Assembly (NCBI RefSeq): GCF_031755915.1
Contig: NC_083383.1
Coordinates: 15,792,001 to 15,856,000 of the forward strand
Source: Ziziphus jujuba
Lineage: Eukaryota; Streptophyta; Magnoliopsida; Rosales; Rhamnaceae
DNA: 64,000 nt
Direction of reading: 5' to 3'
Shown here in pieces: positions 34,873 through 48,400 of this stretch (its first letter is position 1; every line of letters starts with the position of its first letter). Position numbers and translations under genes: made by a program. The notes under the pieces are model-generated. The model worked only from the letters and a program-made list of their open reading frames with translations, had not been told where the DNA came from and did no database searches.

Positions 34873-37800
34873 CTAAGAATCGCGATAGATAGGCTGAAGC
34901 GTCCACTTTAGATGCAAATTAAGCCTTCCTGATTTTGCATCTTCAAGTGGGAAACTGTCCTGAAATTCTCCTTCCAGTATGGCCCTAGTAAGTGTCATGA
35001 TTACTCTTCCCAGTTTATCCTAAGAGATTTTTGAAGTATAACGAAATTAATATCTTCAAACAGTGAAACTTAAAATGCAAATCATAAAGACTCCATTTTG
35101 ATTAAAAAATTCCCAATAGAAAAAGAATGAGAGATATCTATGGTTTCCACGGTTGTTTTTTTCTTCTTCTTTTGCCAATCCTTAAATGAATATTTATTCT
35201 AATATCTTTTTCATTTGATTGATCACGATATGTTATCAGGACTTCGTCGAACTGAAAAGATGATCTAAATGTGTTGTCACAGAAAAAAGTTCATGCTGCA
35301 TAAGTTGAATACATGATTTACATAATGGCCGTGAAACTTCATGAATTTTCTATACATGTTTTCCAAATAAATTAAAGGTATGATTAAAATTTGAACTTAC
35401 AGTATAAGAAAATTACCTTCCCAAAAGTATCATGGTCCCAGACCTCGATGATTAGCATATCATGTAATGCATCCTCCACAACAAAGTCAAATGTTTGATT
35501 CCAAACCGGATTCAAGGTCTCGGTTAGAACCTGAAAAATAAAAACAGATTGGAATCTAACAATTGTACATGTATAACACATATCACTTAGCTGACAGTAA
35601 AAATCTTCTCTTAGCTAGAAAAATATAAAGTTAGAATGAATAGCTTTCTAATAGACGATGAAATAAAAGGAAGTAAACAAGGATACAATCTCACCCTTGT
35701 CTTGAATTTTGTTTCAGATTTCTTCATTATAAGGACAACATAGGGGTCAGCTTTTCCAATTAAATCAACTTGTGGCAAGCCTTCGGCGGATATGACCGTC
35801 ACAGATAGTACACCTCTAACAATTACATCTTTCTTCTTCTTATGACCAGGTTCTGTTCCATTAGCTTCGCTCTTAAGCGCCTTCTCCAAAGAGGTTAATG
35901 CAAAATCAGGGTTGAAAGGGTTTTTAAAGGTATTCGCAGCACCAAAAGGACAGTACAAAAGTTCCAAATGCACCTATAAGACATCATTGACATGGAAGAT
36001 AATTTGTTAATTCAAATAACATGTATGAATTAGTTGAAGATTAAAAAAAATGTTACATTGTCATTTCTTTTGTTATTCATTTTCTGTTTGAAGCTTTTTA
36101 ACAAATGTAGTGCCTTAGCCAAAAAGTAAAGTCTGAATAATTCTTTTGGCTTCAGGACTCAAATGCACATGTTTATCCTCTAATTAAGCCATTTATGTTC
36201 CAAGCAGTTTATATCATTTCTTTTATGTTTCTCTGATTTCTTCACATTCAAAATAAGGAATCCAAAATTGAAAGAAAAGATTGAGGATTCTTTAATCAAA
36301 TTCTCACCTGACCCCTGTCTTTAGTATCTCTCTGGATCTCCAAGTCCTTGACTAGTTTTAACCACACAACCTTCACTTTACCCGGCTCGAGGTCCCTCAG
36401 AGCTACTTGAGCACAGCCAATGAATTCAGAAGCCTGAATCCCTTCATCGTCAAATATTCTTACGGTCAAGTGTTGAGTCGATACATCGTCAACTATAAAC
36501 TCATAATGCTCATTCCAGATTGGATTCAATTGGTTGTTCTGACAAAAGGATAAAGATTCGATTCAGTACAAGGAAAAAATTAGAAATGGGAAGAAGTAAA
36601 TTGCTTACAATTGTTTTACTGGTTTTCGTTTTTTCACGAAGTGGGCGTATGAATAACACAGCATAAGGATCTGATTTCCCAACTAAGTCTTTGTTTGTCA
36701 GGTTCTTTGCTTGCACAAGCTTCACCTCTAGCGTCCCAACAGGCTTCAACTCCAGATCACTAAGACATGGAAAAATCAATACAAGAAAATGCAGCCAGTT
36801 AGTCGCTTAGTGTGTTCATGCAATATTACTTACAGTACGGGGACAGTTTTGAGCAACATAAGGAAGAAAAAACGTTGTTGATGTCAGAAAAAAGATTTAT
36901 CTGATTACATTCTCCGGTCAACCAGCTATGTTTTAAGTGAACATGGCATTAGTTAGGATTAATCGTACATACAGAAAAAAGAGACATTCTTTAAACACTG
37001 AACGAAGTCTATGATTGAGTTCTTTCTTTTGGAATATATGTAAATAAATATACTTACAAGCATAAATTTAAAAATTTGATAGTGTAAGATATCTACATGC
37101 TTAATTATCAGGGCTATGCAAGTTTCATGGTATTGAGGCTCACGCTCAGCTAATTCCAGGAAAATTATTGAGTTTGGACTGTCTACAACAACACTGGAAG
37201 AAAACTGTTGCCAAAAAAAAAAAATAAAATAAAATCTGAAAGTGAAAAGCCCCATATTGAAGCAGAGATGGTTCAGCATGCTTAAAATTTTATGGAGTAA
37301 ATGCACATTCAAAAGTACTTGATCTTGTACAGATTTTGTATGGAGCAATACATGCACCAATACTGTTTCTCTATCCATTACAAGAAAGGTTAAGGTTCCA
37401 TCAAGAAAAACTTTCCTGACATTTTGTCCTTAAATGATGGAGGATATGTAACTAAAAATTTTAAACAAATAAAAATTGTATACTATGCTTATTGAATTAA
37501 AATACCTGTAATCCCCAGGTAAAATGGGTACAATTTTACGCACTGGCCATGAAATGGAATCCTCGACAGCATCTCGTATTGTTTCCTGAACAGAATAGAA
37601 GGACATTATCATTAGGCCTATATTTCATGCATGACTTAAATCCACAAAGAACTAAAGGGAAAAAAGTGCAGTACACAACTAGTTTTTCTGATACTAGTTA
37701 TATTACACGTGACTTTTTTTTTTTTTTTTTTTCCCAACAAAGTTCCACCATACAAATGAGTCACTGAAAAGTTGATAAATAGACAAATGTTATATTTTTT

Positions 37801-40800
37801 TAGTACCCCTTCTACTAAATGCAGCAAATTGATAGTGATATAGAAAAGATGGAAAGAATAACCATCCACAGTTTGACAAAAAGAATACAATACATTTACT
37901 ACTACTTTGTTAATCATAAAACAATAATTTGTATTTACCCCAAAAAAAAAAAAAATTGCCTAAATCATTCTTAATCAACTGATATGCAATGATCAATGAC
38001 AAGTTACATTTTTACTTTTCCTCAAGGAAATAAAGTAGAAAGAAATTTCCAACCATTCAAAACACTTAATAACACAGGCAGCCTAAAAATGCACTCTTAA
38101 ACCCAAGTTTCAGTCCATCGGTAGGATGTCTGGAAATCTAACCATTTCTAAAACATTTATTTGGCTTAGCAAATCAACTGATAAGGTTATTGGTTGGTTG
38201 AATTTGAATGCATGAATGCAGATAATCACATCCACAACAGCCCTTCTGAATACACAATTCACAGGATCCAACTAACGAAATCTCTTGCTGATCTCAAGCA
38301 TCAACGACGAATAAAACATTCTCCAAATAGAAGATATAGAAGACTGGAAAATCCTAAACATCAGTTGCCTATGTAGTAAGCACTTCTTGAAAAATTATAA
38401 TTATATGCCAGGAACAGTTAGACTAGAGACCAAAACCCCTGTTCTTGCATAGTGTACCTTAATCATATACATGCAAATAAGTAGTTCAAAGAACTAGAGA
38501 AGCACCAGAAGGCTAAATTTACTCAAACCTCAATAGCATCAGAAATTCCTGGGATTGATGATATATCACCGCCAACGACTTTAAGTTTAAAATCCAGTTT
38601 TTTCTGCAGAAAGAAATATAGATGTCAAGTGCATTGCTTCTAATAGCAAGCCTCATATATATATATATATATATATCTATGAAAATCTACAATAAATTTT
38701 ATATATGTAAACGAGTTTTCGTATTTATAATGTTTACATCACATATTTTGTTGCTACTATTTTTAAAAAGTAGCCTCTATAACATAACATATTACCTTTT
38801 CACGCAAGGAATAACAAACTGCTCCAAAACAAGGAAACTCATCAACAAGTGGCTTGAAGATCAACCTGAAAACCCCAGTGAATCCAATATTTTTCACCTA
38901 GATAAACAAATTAAAACCGAGGAAAAAAAATAAAAACAAAATATAAGAAAATATTGAAAATGAAACTCCTATTAAGTTATACCACTAAGAAGGCTTTGGT
39001 AAATCCTATACTTCTTCAAACAATACACCAGAGTACAAGTGAAATAATTATTCTTTAGCATGTACACCCATATTCATTTCCCCAAAGAATAATTCTAATA
39101 AGTAGCATTAGTCAAAGAGTTAGATATAGTGCATCTAACAAAAAATGATTAAATTAGTTAAACTCTGTCTAAAATTTAGTTAAGAAACAGAGTGAATTGT
39201 ATATCAACATTCATCCCTATGTTAATTTATCACCAATCAGAAAATGGTTTAACTTTTTAAGATTAAACTACTCAATAGAGATTAGAGAACTAGGTGTTTT
39301 TTTTTTTTTTTCCCTATAATTCTCCAAATAGTATATGTACCTTAACTTTTCTTTTAATTAGCACTTCTATTTTATTTGATAGTACAAATTTTTTTTCCAT
39401 AGAAATTAATCATATGACCAATGACCCTAAGGGTTCAGAATCTAGGTATAAAATTCCCTATCAATGTCATTGAACATTGAGTAAAAGTAGGATACGCAAG
39501 AACAATTTTAGCTGTAAGCTAGAATATAATACTTAAGGAATGTTGCATAAATACAGCTGTTGCCAGGATAACAGATTTTCAGTGATTAGACACAGACAAA
39601 TTCTAACTGCAATTGATTTTAAAGACTATAAATACAAAGTATTTGGGATTACAGAAAAAAAATTAATGAAACTATTATTAAATATAAACAGAAAATATAC
39701 ATATATAAATATATACATGTATGTATATATTTTTATATATAGTAATTCTCTTATCTATGAATTTAAGACAAAAGTTTCTCTAGGAGAATGCGTATCCTTA
39801 AAAAGATTGTATTTATATTAACACCAATATTGTCTAAGACAAAATTCATCTAGGCCCACAGAGGAGAAAAATCATATTTATATAGATATGTTAGTTACCT
39901 GTATAGGTAGTACAACACCTACTCTGGTTTTAACATCAAGTACAAGATTTGGGTTACCATCCCACTGCATCTCCAGCTCCATAGTTACTCCTTTTTCATT
40001 ACTTTCCTCTTCAACAATGGAAACTCCTAAAGAATATCAACTATTTATGATTATGAATAGATTTACCAAATTTGAATCAGAAAATACGTCAATAGAACTC
40101 TAGTTACTCTGCTTTTCATTAGGGCATAGAAACTTTAACAGGAAATTTTCTGTTTTGTTTATTTCAACTGTCTCTAAAGTAATGCTAATTAAGTTGTAGA
40201 GTATTCATTAAAACTCTCAATTTCCAATTAGAAAGAATCTGTTGGCATTATGTCTTGGACTCATTCTTGGGTTTTCCATCTGTAGTATTCCAATCTCTCC
40301 ATCTTACATGCTTTCTATTACAACTTGGAAATCTAGGATAAAATAATGCAATGGTTTGTGTTGATGTTCACATAATTTAACTGAGACGTTTTAAACCTGC
40401 ATTTTCTTAAAGTCCTTCAGATCTATTAATCGAATTTGACCAAGTATGCTGACAGAACAAATGTGAAAATTTTGGAAAAGTGAGCATATTAGGAATGCAC
40501 AATATGGAAAGGAATATTGTCTCAACTTTGAAGGTTCAAATGAACCTAATCTTCATTTTTACTGTATGACCAAAGAATAAACCAACAAAGTTCTGCAACT
40601 AATTTATTTTACTAATAAACAAGGTTGGTAATACATTTTTTTCATAATTTATACATGGTGTCAAAACCTGACTCAAATTGATTGGTTAAGCTCTTATATC
40701 TCCTTGGAAGAAAATTAAAAAAAGACTTTGGCAAATAATTAAACATCCATAAAATGTCATTATAAATTATTACTTAGGAAATTTCCTTTCACATTTTTGG

Positions 40801-41738
40801 CACTAGCTTTTCAAGAATAAACATTCACAAACAAAATGCTGTATTGCAAATGAAAGATTAATTGACTGACCTGTAAATTGTGGAGCCACAGTACCAAGTG
40901 TCAACTTGGAGAACTTAAGAGAAGATAGTATAGCTGGTCTATATTGTTCAAGTACAGGCTCCACATTGTTTTTTATCAGCTCAGATGCTGCCTAAGCCAT
41001 TATAATATGTGCACTTTCAATTAAATTAAGCAGCATAAAAAATTTAAAATAATTAAACCCAAATCAATCATTAAGACGTAATTAAATTAAAAAATAAATA
41101 ATAAAGAAAGAGAGGCACAGCTAGAGGAAAAGCATAAGTAATTACCTCATTAACATATGGCCAAATCTTGTGAAGGTGGGAATTCAGCCAAGTTAACTGT
41201 AATCATCAATAAAATGATTCATTACATGTACTTCGTAAATTATATTACCGGAATTACATGTAACCGGACATTAGGCATCCGACATAGGATGTCTACAAAG
41301 TAAACATGTAGATATAATAAATATGCATATGAAGATATGGGATATATGGAGTCGGAAACAGAGATAGATAACAGAGGAGAATAGCAATATATATATAGAT
41401 ATAATATGATATAATATAATAAAACTCAACTTCTGGCGCTGGACAAAGACGACCCAAGGTGGACAAAACTCATTAGGAAGAAGTTTTCTTGAATCTTGGA
41501 CTGTTAATCTTGCAAATGCTGCCACCGTTTTTGCCTTTCAAACCATTATTCATCAAACAAATCAGAAGCAATCCAGAGAACCAAACTGTAGCATAAATAT
41601 ATGTATACAAAGATATATGTGCAATATTATTACCAAATCGGAGCGACGAATGGATCGGGAACTGGTGGCACGAGCGAAGACGATGATCAAGGCGACACCA
41701 ATGGCGAAGCCAATGATCATACCAGAGAGAAATGACAT
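34873..41738 (-). CDS. SYT4: Synaptotagmin-4-like membrane-tethering protein, 13 exons
   Basis: Exons (high to low): 41634-41738, 41430-41534, 41146-41196, 40871-40991, 39899-40026, 38796-38897, 38529-38603, 37506-37585, 36609-36759, 36308-36538, 35695-35973, 35417-35530, 34873-35019. They total 1689 bp, 562 residues, close to the roughly 570 usual for plant SYT4. Domains: N-terminal membrane anchor (about residues 7-22), SMP lipid-transfer domain (about 65-250), C2A (about 258-385; NKDLVGKSDPY, FDDEG) and C2B (about 425-545; VDLIGKADPY, WDHDTFGKDK, so the Ca2+-binding aspartates are kept). It ends IYRDS-stop. Plant SYTs tether ER to plasma membrane or endosomes and move lipids in a Ca2+-dependent way. 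All introns start GT and end AG except intron 2, which starts TT (AAG^TTGAGT). Start ATG 41736-41738 fits the family N-terminus. SYT5 is the main alternative name. Confidence 0.93.
41424..41432 (-). other. Aberrant 5' splice site of SYT4 intron 2
   Basis: The minus strand reads AAG^TTGAGT. Exon 2 must end at AAG for exon 3 (LTWLNSHLHKIW) to follow in frame. The expected +1 G is T, while +3 to +6 (GAGT-like) still look like a donor. The GT one base upstream would put a stop right after the junction. Confidence 0.7.
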
Positions 41739-41884
41739 GTTTTTTTGGTTTGTTTGGTGGAAAAAGACAGAGGAACCCAAAAGTTGTTTATGGGATTTGA
41801 AATGTTTACGTAGAGAATTTTGATGATGGGGTTTTCTGGGGATTCAGGAGGTCTTTCTCATCACAAGATAAGTTTGTTGAGAGA

Positions 41885-42531
41885 AGCAGCTGAATTATGG
41901 TGGGAAATCGTACGGACGGGTAAGAGAAAATAATAATGATAAATAAAAATTTACAATCATAAAAATTAATATGGTTTTTGAGTTATTTTTATCATATTAA
42001 TTTATTACTGTAGTTGTTTGTTGTTAATTAAAATTCGGTTGCTGATCTGGTAGCATTATTAAGCTCTGGCCCGGTAACAAAGAAAGTAATATGCTCTTTT
42101 TCTTTCGCTTTCCTTGATGTCTAATTCTCCTTTGCTTTTCATTTACTTTTTGTCTTCTTTTCTTTCCCTGATTTGCAATTGTCCACATGCTTTTTGCCTC
42201 TTTTTTTTTTTTCTTTTTTTCTTTTTTTTCCTTTTTTTTTTTTTTTAAAGAAATATGATTAAATATTTTATTAAAATTAATTATTGAATAACATGTTTGA
42301 TCTGTAAAGTAGTATAACTTAAAAAAATAAAACCTTTCATTCTAATGAAAGGTAGAAATTGATTGTTATTGCCTTTTAAAAGAAACAAAACCCTTTTTTT
42401 TTCTCTTTCGGTGATTGTTATTTTATCATTTTTTGTTTTCATAGTTGCTAAATACATTAGAACGATAATAGTGATGATAGGTATAAGATGAATACATAAA
42501 ATAAAATTGTTATTTTACTACTATCTGTATA
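41885..42531. other. Upstream region of SYT4 and T-rich tracts
   Basis: Probably contains the SYT4 promoter near 41850-42050, but no clear TATA element was fixed. It holds mixed poly-T/CT tracts at 42195-42247. No other gene. Confidence 0.35.
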
Positions 42532-43382
42532 TCTATATAATATATAAAAAAATGAATAGTCAATGTAAAAAAAAAAAAAATCACATGTCGTCACAATATT
42601 TATTTAAATTCCTTTCAAAATTTAAAAAAAAAAAAATCTTCCCTTCTCTTCATTATAGATAGCCTTATCAAAATGCCAATTAGTATCAAATGAAACAGTT
42701 ATTTAAAAGCATAAAATTTTTTACTTTTAATTGGTTGTATTCACAAATATATATTTTTATTATTATAATATTAAATATGACATAAAGTGTATATGCATAT
42801 ATATATATATGATTCCAGATTGAAATAATTGATTGAAAGGGTATGAGATTTTTTTTTTTTATTGATTGTACACAAAAATATATATTTTTATTATTATAAT
42901 AATGTATAATTATGATAAAAGTATAATATTATATTTTTAAAATAATAAATTAAAATATGTTTCCATATATAACATATATTAAATATATAACGTGTATTAA
43001 AATTTCCATGTCTTCATAGATAATGTGTATTAAAGTCTCTATATAATGTTAAAGCGTATTAAATATTTTTAATATGGAAATAATAAAGATATATCGTTAT
43101 TTTGACCAAAAAATTTATATAAATCATATAATTTTATTTTATTAGTGAAAAAAATTTGAGATATCTTTTTTAAAATATAATTGTTAAACATGGTAAAATA
43201 GGATTTATATTTAAAACAAATTTTTTAATTACATTTGATTATAAATTAATAAGTGACAACTTCAGGTTATTTAAAATTTCGATATTCAATATTTTAACGG
43301 TTTTTATTCTTTCATTTTTCTGCTTTGGCTATTAGAGTTTTTGGTTTTTTATTGTTTAAATTTCAATTTTTTTTTTTTTTCA

Positions 43383-43729
43383 ATGGATCCTAATCATGAT
43401 CATCTGAATCATCAGCTTGGACGTGACCCATACTGTAAATTTTTTGTTGAAGTTGATGATATAGAATCAAAATATGCTATAAAAACTTATCGAAAAGAAC
43501 AAAAGATTTTTGAGCAAGTTCCTAACTGATTATAACTGATTATTAATTCATCTTTATGTATCAAATTTTTTAAGGTGATGGAAGACAAAAATATAAAAAA
43601 GAGAAGATGTAAGAGATTATTCAAACCGCGGGTGTTAAGAGCATGTAAGAAAGAACAAGACGATCATTTTGGCAGTCAAGCAGTACCAGAATTCCTAAAT
43701 TTTGTAACAACTACATTAAACAAGAAGTA
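43383..43729 (+). other. Two short unidentified open stretches
   Basis: 43383-43529 encodes 48 codons starting MDPNHDHLNHQLGRDPYCKF. 43575-43729 is open for about 50 codons (VMEDKNIKKRRCKRL ... QAVPEFLNFV) and ends in TAG. The composition is less A+T-biased than the surroundings, so this may be a captured gene fragment in the putative Helitron. No family recognised. Confidence 0.25.
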
Positions 43730-44097
43730 GCTTATGAAGATTAAGCATTTGTCATAGACAATATAGTTGTTGTTTTTTTTTTTTTTTTTCTTATTATGTT
43801 TTTTTGTTTTCAATATATTGTATTTGAAAAATAATATATTAATTTTTATTTGGATTGAAATAAAAATAATTGTTTTATTTTAATTACTATTTTCTTTTTT
43901 TTATTTTCGATTTATTGTAATGAAACTACAGCTATGGATAACATTATTGTTTCTTGCACTTTTTTAGTGTTCCAAAGCAAATCTGACACCTAAAATAATA
44001 TTAAAAGTCATTAAATGAATTTCTAAGATTATAAGATAAATTAATCAACATGAAATTCCATGTATGGAAATTTCATATTATTTAAAAAAATCACTAG

Positions 44098-44099
<2 letters not shown>

Positions 44100-44135
<36 letters not shown>
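44100..44135. repeat. Poly-T tract (36 bp)
   Basis: Uninterrupted run of T. No flanking retroposon body or target duplication recognised. Confidence 0.9.
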
Positions 44136-44136
<1 letters not shown>

Positions 44137-44910
44137 GTCATTGATTGCAATCTCTACCAACAACTCTTTGACACAATTGGCATACAGACCAAAAACACAA
44201 ACACAAGGGCTTTCATTCGAGTCCCTTACAATTAAGGCTAGCTTTGTTTGTCCAAATTTCTTTGGTTTATTTTATTACAAGGTCCAATGATGGAAACATA
44301 TGTGATGCTTTATATAGGTTTTTCGACTTGAAAAGTTCGATTTTCTTTTTTTTTTTTTTTTGTGTTTTTTCCAATCATGGATTTAAATTTGGCCAGCCAT
44401 GCATCACTTTAATTTTTGCTTTTTTTATTTGGGAGGACCTTATGCATAAGAAATTTACTATTTCCACCAGCTGCTCAATCTAAAAATATCTAATATAAAT
44501 ATGTACTATGTTCATTACCCATGAAAGAATTTTGTGATATCATAATTCCTAAGTGATAAGATTACCAACAACAGCACGTATTAGAATTCTGCCGATTGGT
44601 TCAGTAAAAAGTTAATGTTTGGTATAGTAATATTGAGATTCGAAGAATCGTGTTCATCATATGTATCTCATAAATAATTGACTGCAGGTTGTATGATTTT
44701 ACAGCTTTCTTTATGGTTTTTGGGTCATTTATATATGTCTGCTTTTCTTTTTTGTTACCAAGCATTTGGTACATAACTAATCAATCAACCTCATAAGCCT
44801 TTACATAAATCTATATTGATATATATTGAAATTTAAAATAAGATATTCAAATTCAGATTCTCTGTCTTATAAACAATTGAAATTTTGTTATTTATAAGCG
44901 TGTATATGTG

Positions 44911-44950
<40 letters not shown>

Positions 44951-45379
44951 TACGATGCAGGTGAATCTAGAACATTAAATAGAAATAAAGCTTTACTAGA
45001 GTTTATCCAAGGAGTGAAGTATATGATTACGACAAAAGTCGTGTATATATAATTCACAACTAGTATAAAAATTCAATTTATTAGATTCTTATATTTCAAT
45101 TCCATAAATAAAAAAAATTAAATAAATAAAGGTAAAATATATGTGATCATAAATAAATTATCTTATAAGGTAAATAGTTAATAATATCAATAATGATAAA
45201 GGTACTTAAATTATATTATAAGAATTTAATATAAAGAAATTAATTACTTGTAAAGAATAAAAAATATTTAAAAAATTTATAATTTATATATTAATATCTT
45301 TGTTGATTTTTTATATTTGTTTTATTTTAAAATAAAAAGATATTATATATGGTAATTGATAATTAGATTCTAGGTACTA

Positions 45380-45415
<36 letters not shown>

Positions 45416-48400
45416 ATATGTAATAAATGAAATTTCAATATCATAATATATAGATTTCAATAATAAAATTAATTTTCTTATTTGATCTTTTTAAAATATA
45501 TGTAACTATAAATAAATTATCTTATAAAATAAAAATGTATTCATAGGGTAAATAATAATAAATATAATTAAATTATATTATGAGGATTTACTATAGTGAA
45601 ATTAATTATTGCAAGGAATCAAAAAATAAAACACCCAAATTATGATTTTTAAATAGTAATAGTAAATTTGGAAATTGATTATGGAATAAAAGGAGCCCGA
45701 ATAAAACTATTTTTATTTTTTAGGAGGTAATAAATGAATCTAAATAAGGAAAATAATACTTTTTTAAAATAATAATTAATTTTTGAAGCAAATAAAGCTT
45801 GACTAAAGCTAATTATTCTTTTTAGAAATAAATAATTTTTTTCCTTGAATAGATGAGAAAATAAATAAAACTAAGTTCATATATTCAAATTGAGAAGGGT
45901 AGTGATCATACATAATCATTTTTCAAATTAATTTAAATAATAAAGGAATAAGCTTTAATTTGGAATAATGGCTTGATTTTAGGAATTAAAAAAAATATAT
46001 ATTCATTATTCAAAACAATATTTGTATCCTTATCAAATTTCAAAAGTTTTCATCTATAAATAGGTAATGGAACAAATGGTTTTTCAACTCCCAATCGATT
46101 AAATATACAACTATTAAATAATGTTTCCTCCTTAATTTTAATTTTTGTTATAATATTTTTTATTATCTTAATAAGTTATTGTTATTTTTTATTATCTCAT
46201 TTAATTGGCTAAATTTATATTTAAAATTTCTTTTGTTCTAAATTTATATTTAAAGTCCTTTTTGTTATAAGGTATTTACGAATTTGTTAATTTGTTTGTT
46301 CTCTGCAAATTAGTATAACCTCCTATTTTTTATTGGATTTATTTTTTGTAACTTTTATTATTTTATTATCATATTTTATTATTTCCTCTAATTGAATTTA
46401 GAGTGGCACATCCGCACCCATTAAAAAAAAATCCAAATTATTAGATTTTGGCAAGACTACCAAATGATATTGTAAAATGATAACAAACTATCACTAGCCT
46501 TTAGTTTTTACTCATTAAAATAATATAATTAATAATTTGATTTAATTTGAATATAATTAATTTGAAAAATTATTTATTGCGATTACATACACCATGCATT
46601 GAACAGGATCAATGATGTATTGCTATATGCACCAAAATTGTTGTTTTGTTTTTTCCATAATTTACTCTAAATTGTTTATCAAAATATCTGTCAAATAAAA
46701 TGTGTTAATATATTAGTGGTGTTTTTTTGAAAAGAAAATATTAATATAACCTATGTAAATATAAATAAATAAACATTTAAATGGATGGGTGAATAAAAAA
46801 GGACAATTAAACTCTACCACATTATTTGTTAAACATTTTAATAACTCTTATATTATTAATTCTGCTATACTACTCATCACAAATATTAGTTAATTCAATA
46901 ATATTAAAGTGATCGAATTGTTTATTAAATTTATTTACTAAGTGATATAATAAAATTTAATTAATTTTTTATTTACTTATTTATTTAAAAATTCACTTAT
47001 ACATATTTAAATTATATAAATATATTAACGTATTACTATATCTCATTATTTGGTAAATGATTTTGGTGAATAACGTTGGCAAATAATTTAGTATCACTAC
47101 TGTAATTAGTCAAGTCCCTCTCCCATAGAGATTTCTAGTTCTACAAAATCAAAAAGATTTAAATGAAACATAATTAATTAAGTTATTTCAGATTCCATTA
47201 GTGATAATCATTATTAGATTTAAGAAAATAGAGATATTGGAAGGTGAGAGGAAAAATAACCAGAGGATACAGAAAGCAACTGCGAAAATATAATAGATCA
47301 AATTTTATTTAGATTTTTTAATTTTGTCATAATTATATTTAAATATCATATTTTTTAAAAATTATCATTAATTTTTTTAATTTTTTGTATCTATCAAAAC
47401 AAACATATTATTTATCAATTGTTATTAATTAATTTAAACATATTTTATAATTAAACAATATTATTAAGATATAATTGTAATGTTTAAAAATTAAAATTAA
47501 TCGATAAAAATTAAATGAAAATAATTATAATTTTTCAAACAGTTTAAATGTAATAAAAAAAATTTAAAAGGCATAAATTAAATTTTCTCAAATATAGTAT
47601 AATATATATAATATAATTAAATTGAATATGATGCACTATTAGGAATCGGATTCTGTATTTTCAACAACAACCCCAAAAAAATATAATAATAAAAATAAAA
47701 AAAATAAAGAATCGTGTTCTGAGCTTTTGTCGTAGTTAAAGTATGATGGGACCAAACCAAAGAAGTATGATGGGACCCAACGGTTTTAACTGCTGGAATG
47801 CGACGTGTAACGACGTTGACGTGCCAGCGGCCGCCGTATTCACGTGAAACCAGGCCTGAGACGATTTCGTTCTCATGCTCTCTCTAATCTATGCCGGAAA
47901 AACTCAATTTTGTCCTTTTATTTATGCTGATATTTTTTTTTTTTTTTTTTTGGTGGGGAACATTTTTTATTTATACAATTATTAGAAAAAAATTAAAGAT
48001 AAATTTAAAGTTTTTTTTTTTTTTTGAAAGGAACTTTAAAGTTATTAAAATTTGACAAAACTTTGGGAACATCATTCATAATATATATAAGAAACTAGCA
48101 AGTTGATATTAGAAATATTGGCACGAGTTAGATGGGTTTATTTTCCATATAATTTATATGATTAGAATATTTTTTTTATTACATGAAAATTGACCATGTT
48201 ACTCGTTTTATTCTTATCATCCTCTAATTTTTATTTTTTTTTTTCCTCTTTTCCTTCTTGTATGTAAGTACCCAAATATTATTCATTATTTAATTGATCA
48301 AGTTTTATAAGAAACAATGACTTCAGATATGGCATGGAGGATATAAGAGAGTACTAGAGTCAAATTTGAGCCCCTTAATTAGCTTCAATAATAAAGGCCA

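Larger units (their letters stand above)
42532..46613 (+). mobile_element. Possible decayed Helitron
   Basis: Starts TCTATATAATATATAAAAAA after an A, matching the start at 59611. The right end (46590-46613) reads ACCATGCATTGAACAGGATCAATG, a weakened version of the hairpin end seen at 61420-61448, and the preceding 60 bp are also similar. The CTRR terminus is lost. No Rep/helicase was found. The two ends could belong to different insertions. Confidence 0.3.

Noticed and set aside
36959..37378. 139-codon minus-strand open stretch
   Set aside because: It lies in the SYT4 intron between exons 8 and 9 and has no recognisable domain.
41739..41780. Possible N-terminal extension of SYT4 by 14 residues
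   Set aside because: The upstream codon at 41778-41780 is TTG, not ATG, and the family N-terminus aligns with the ATG at 41738.
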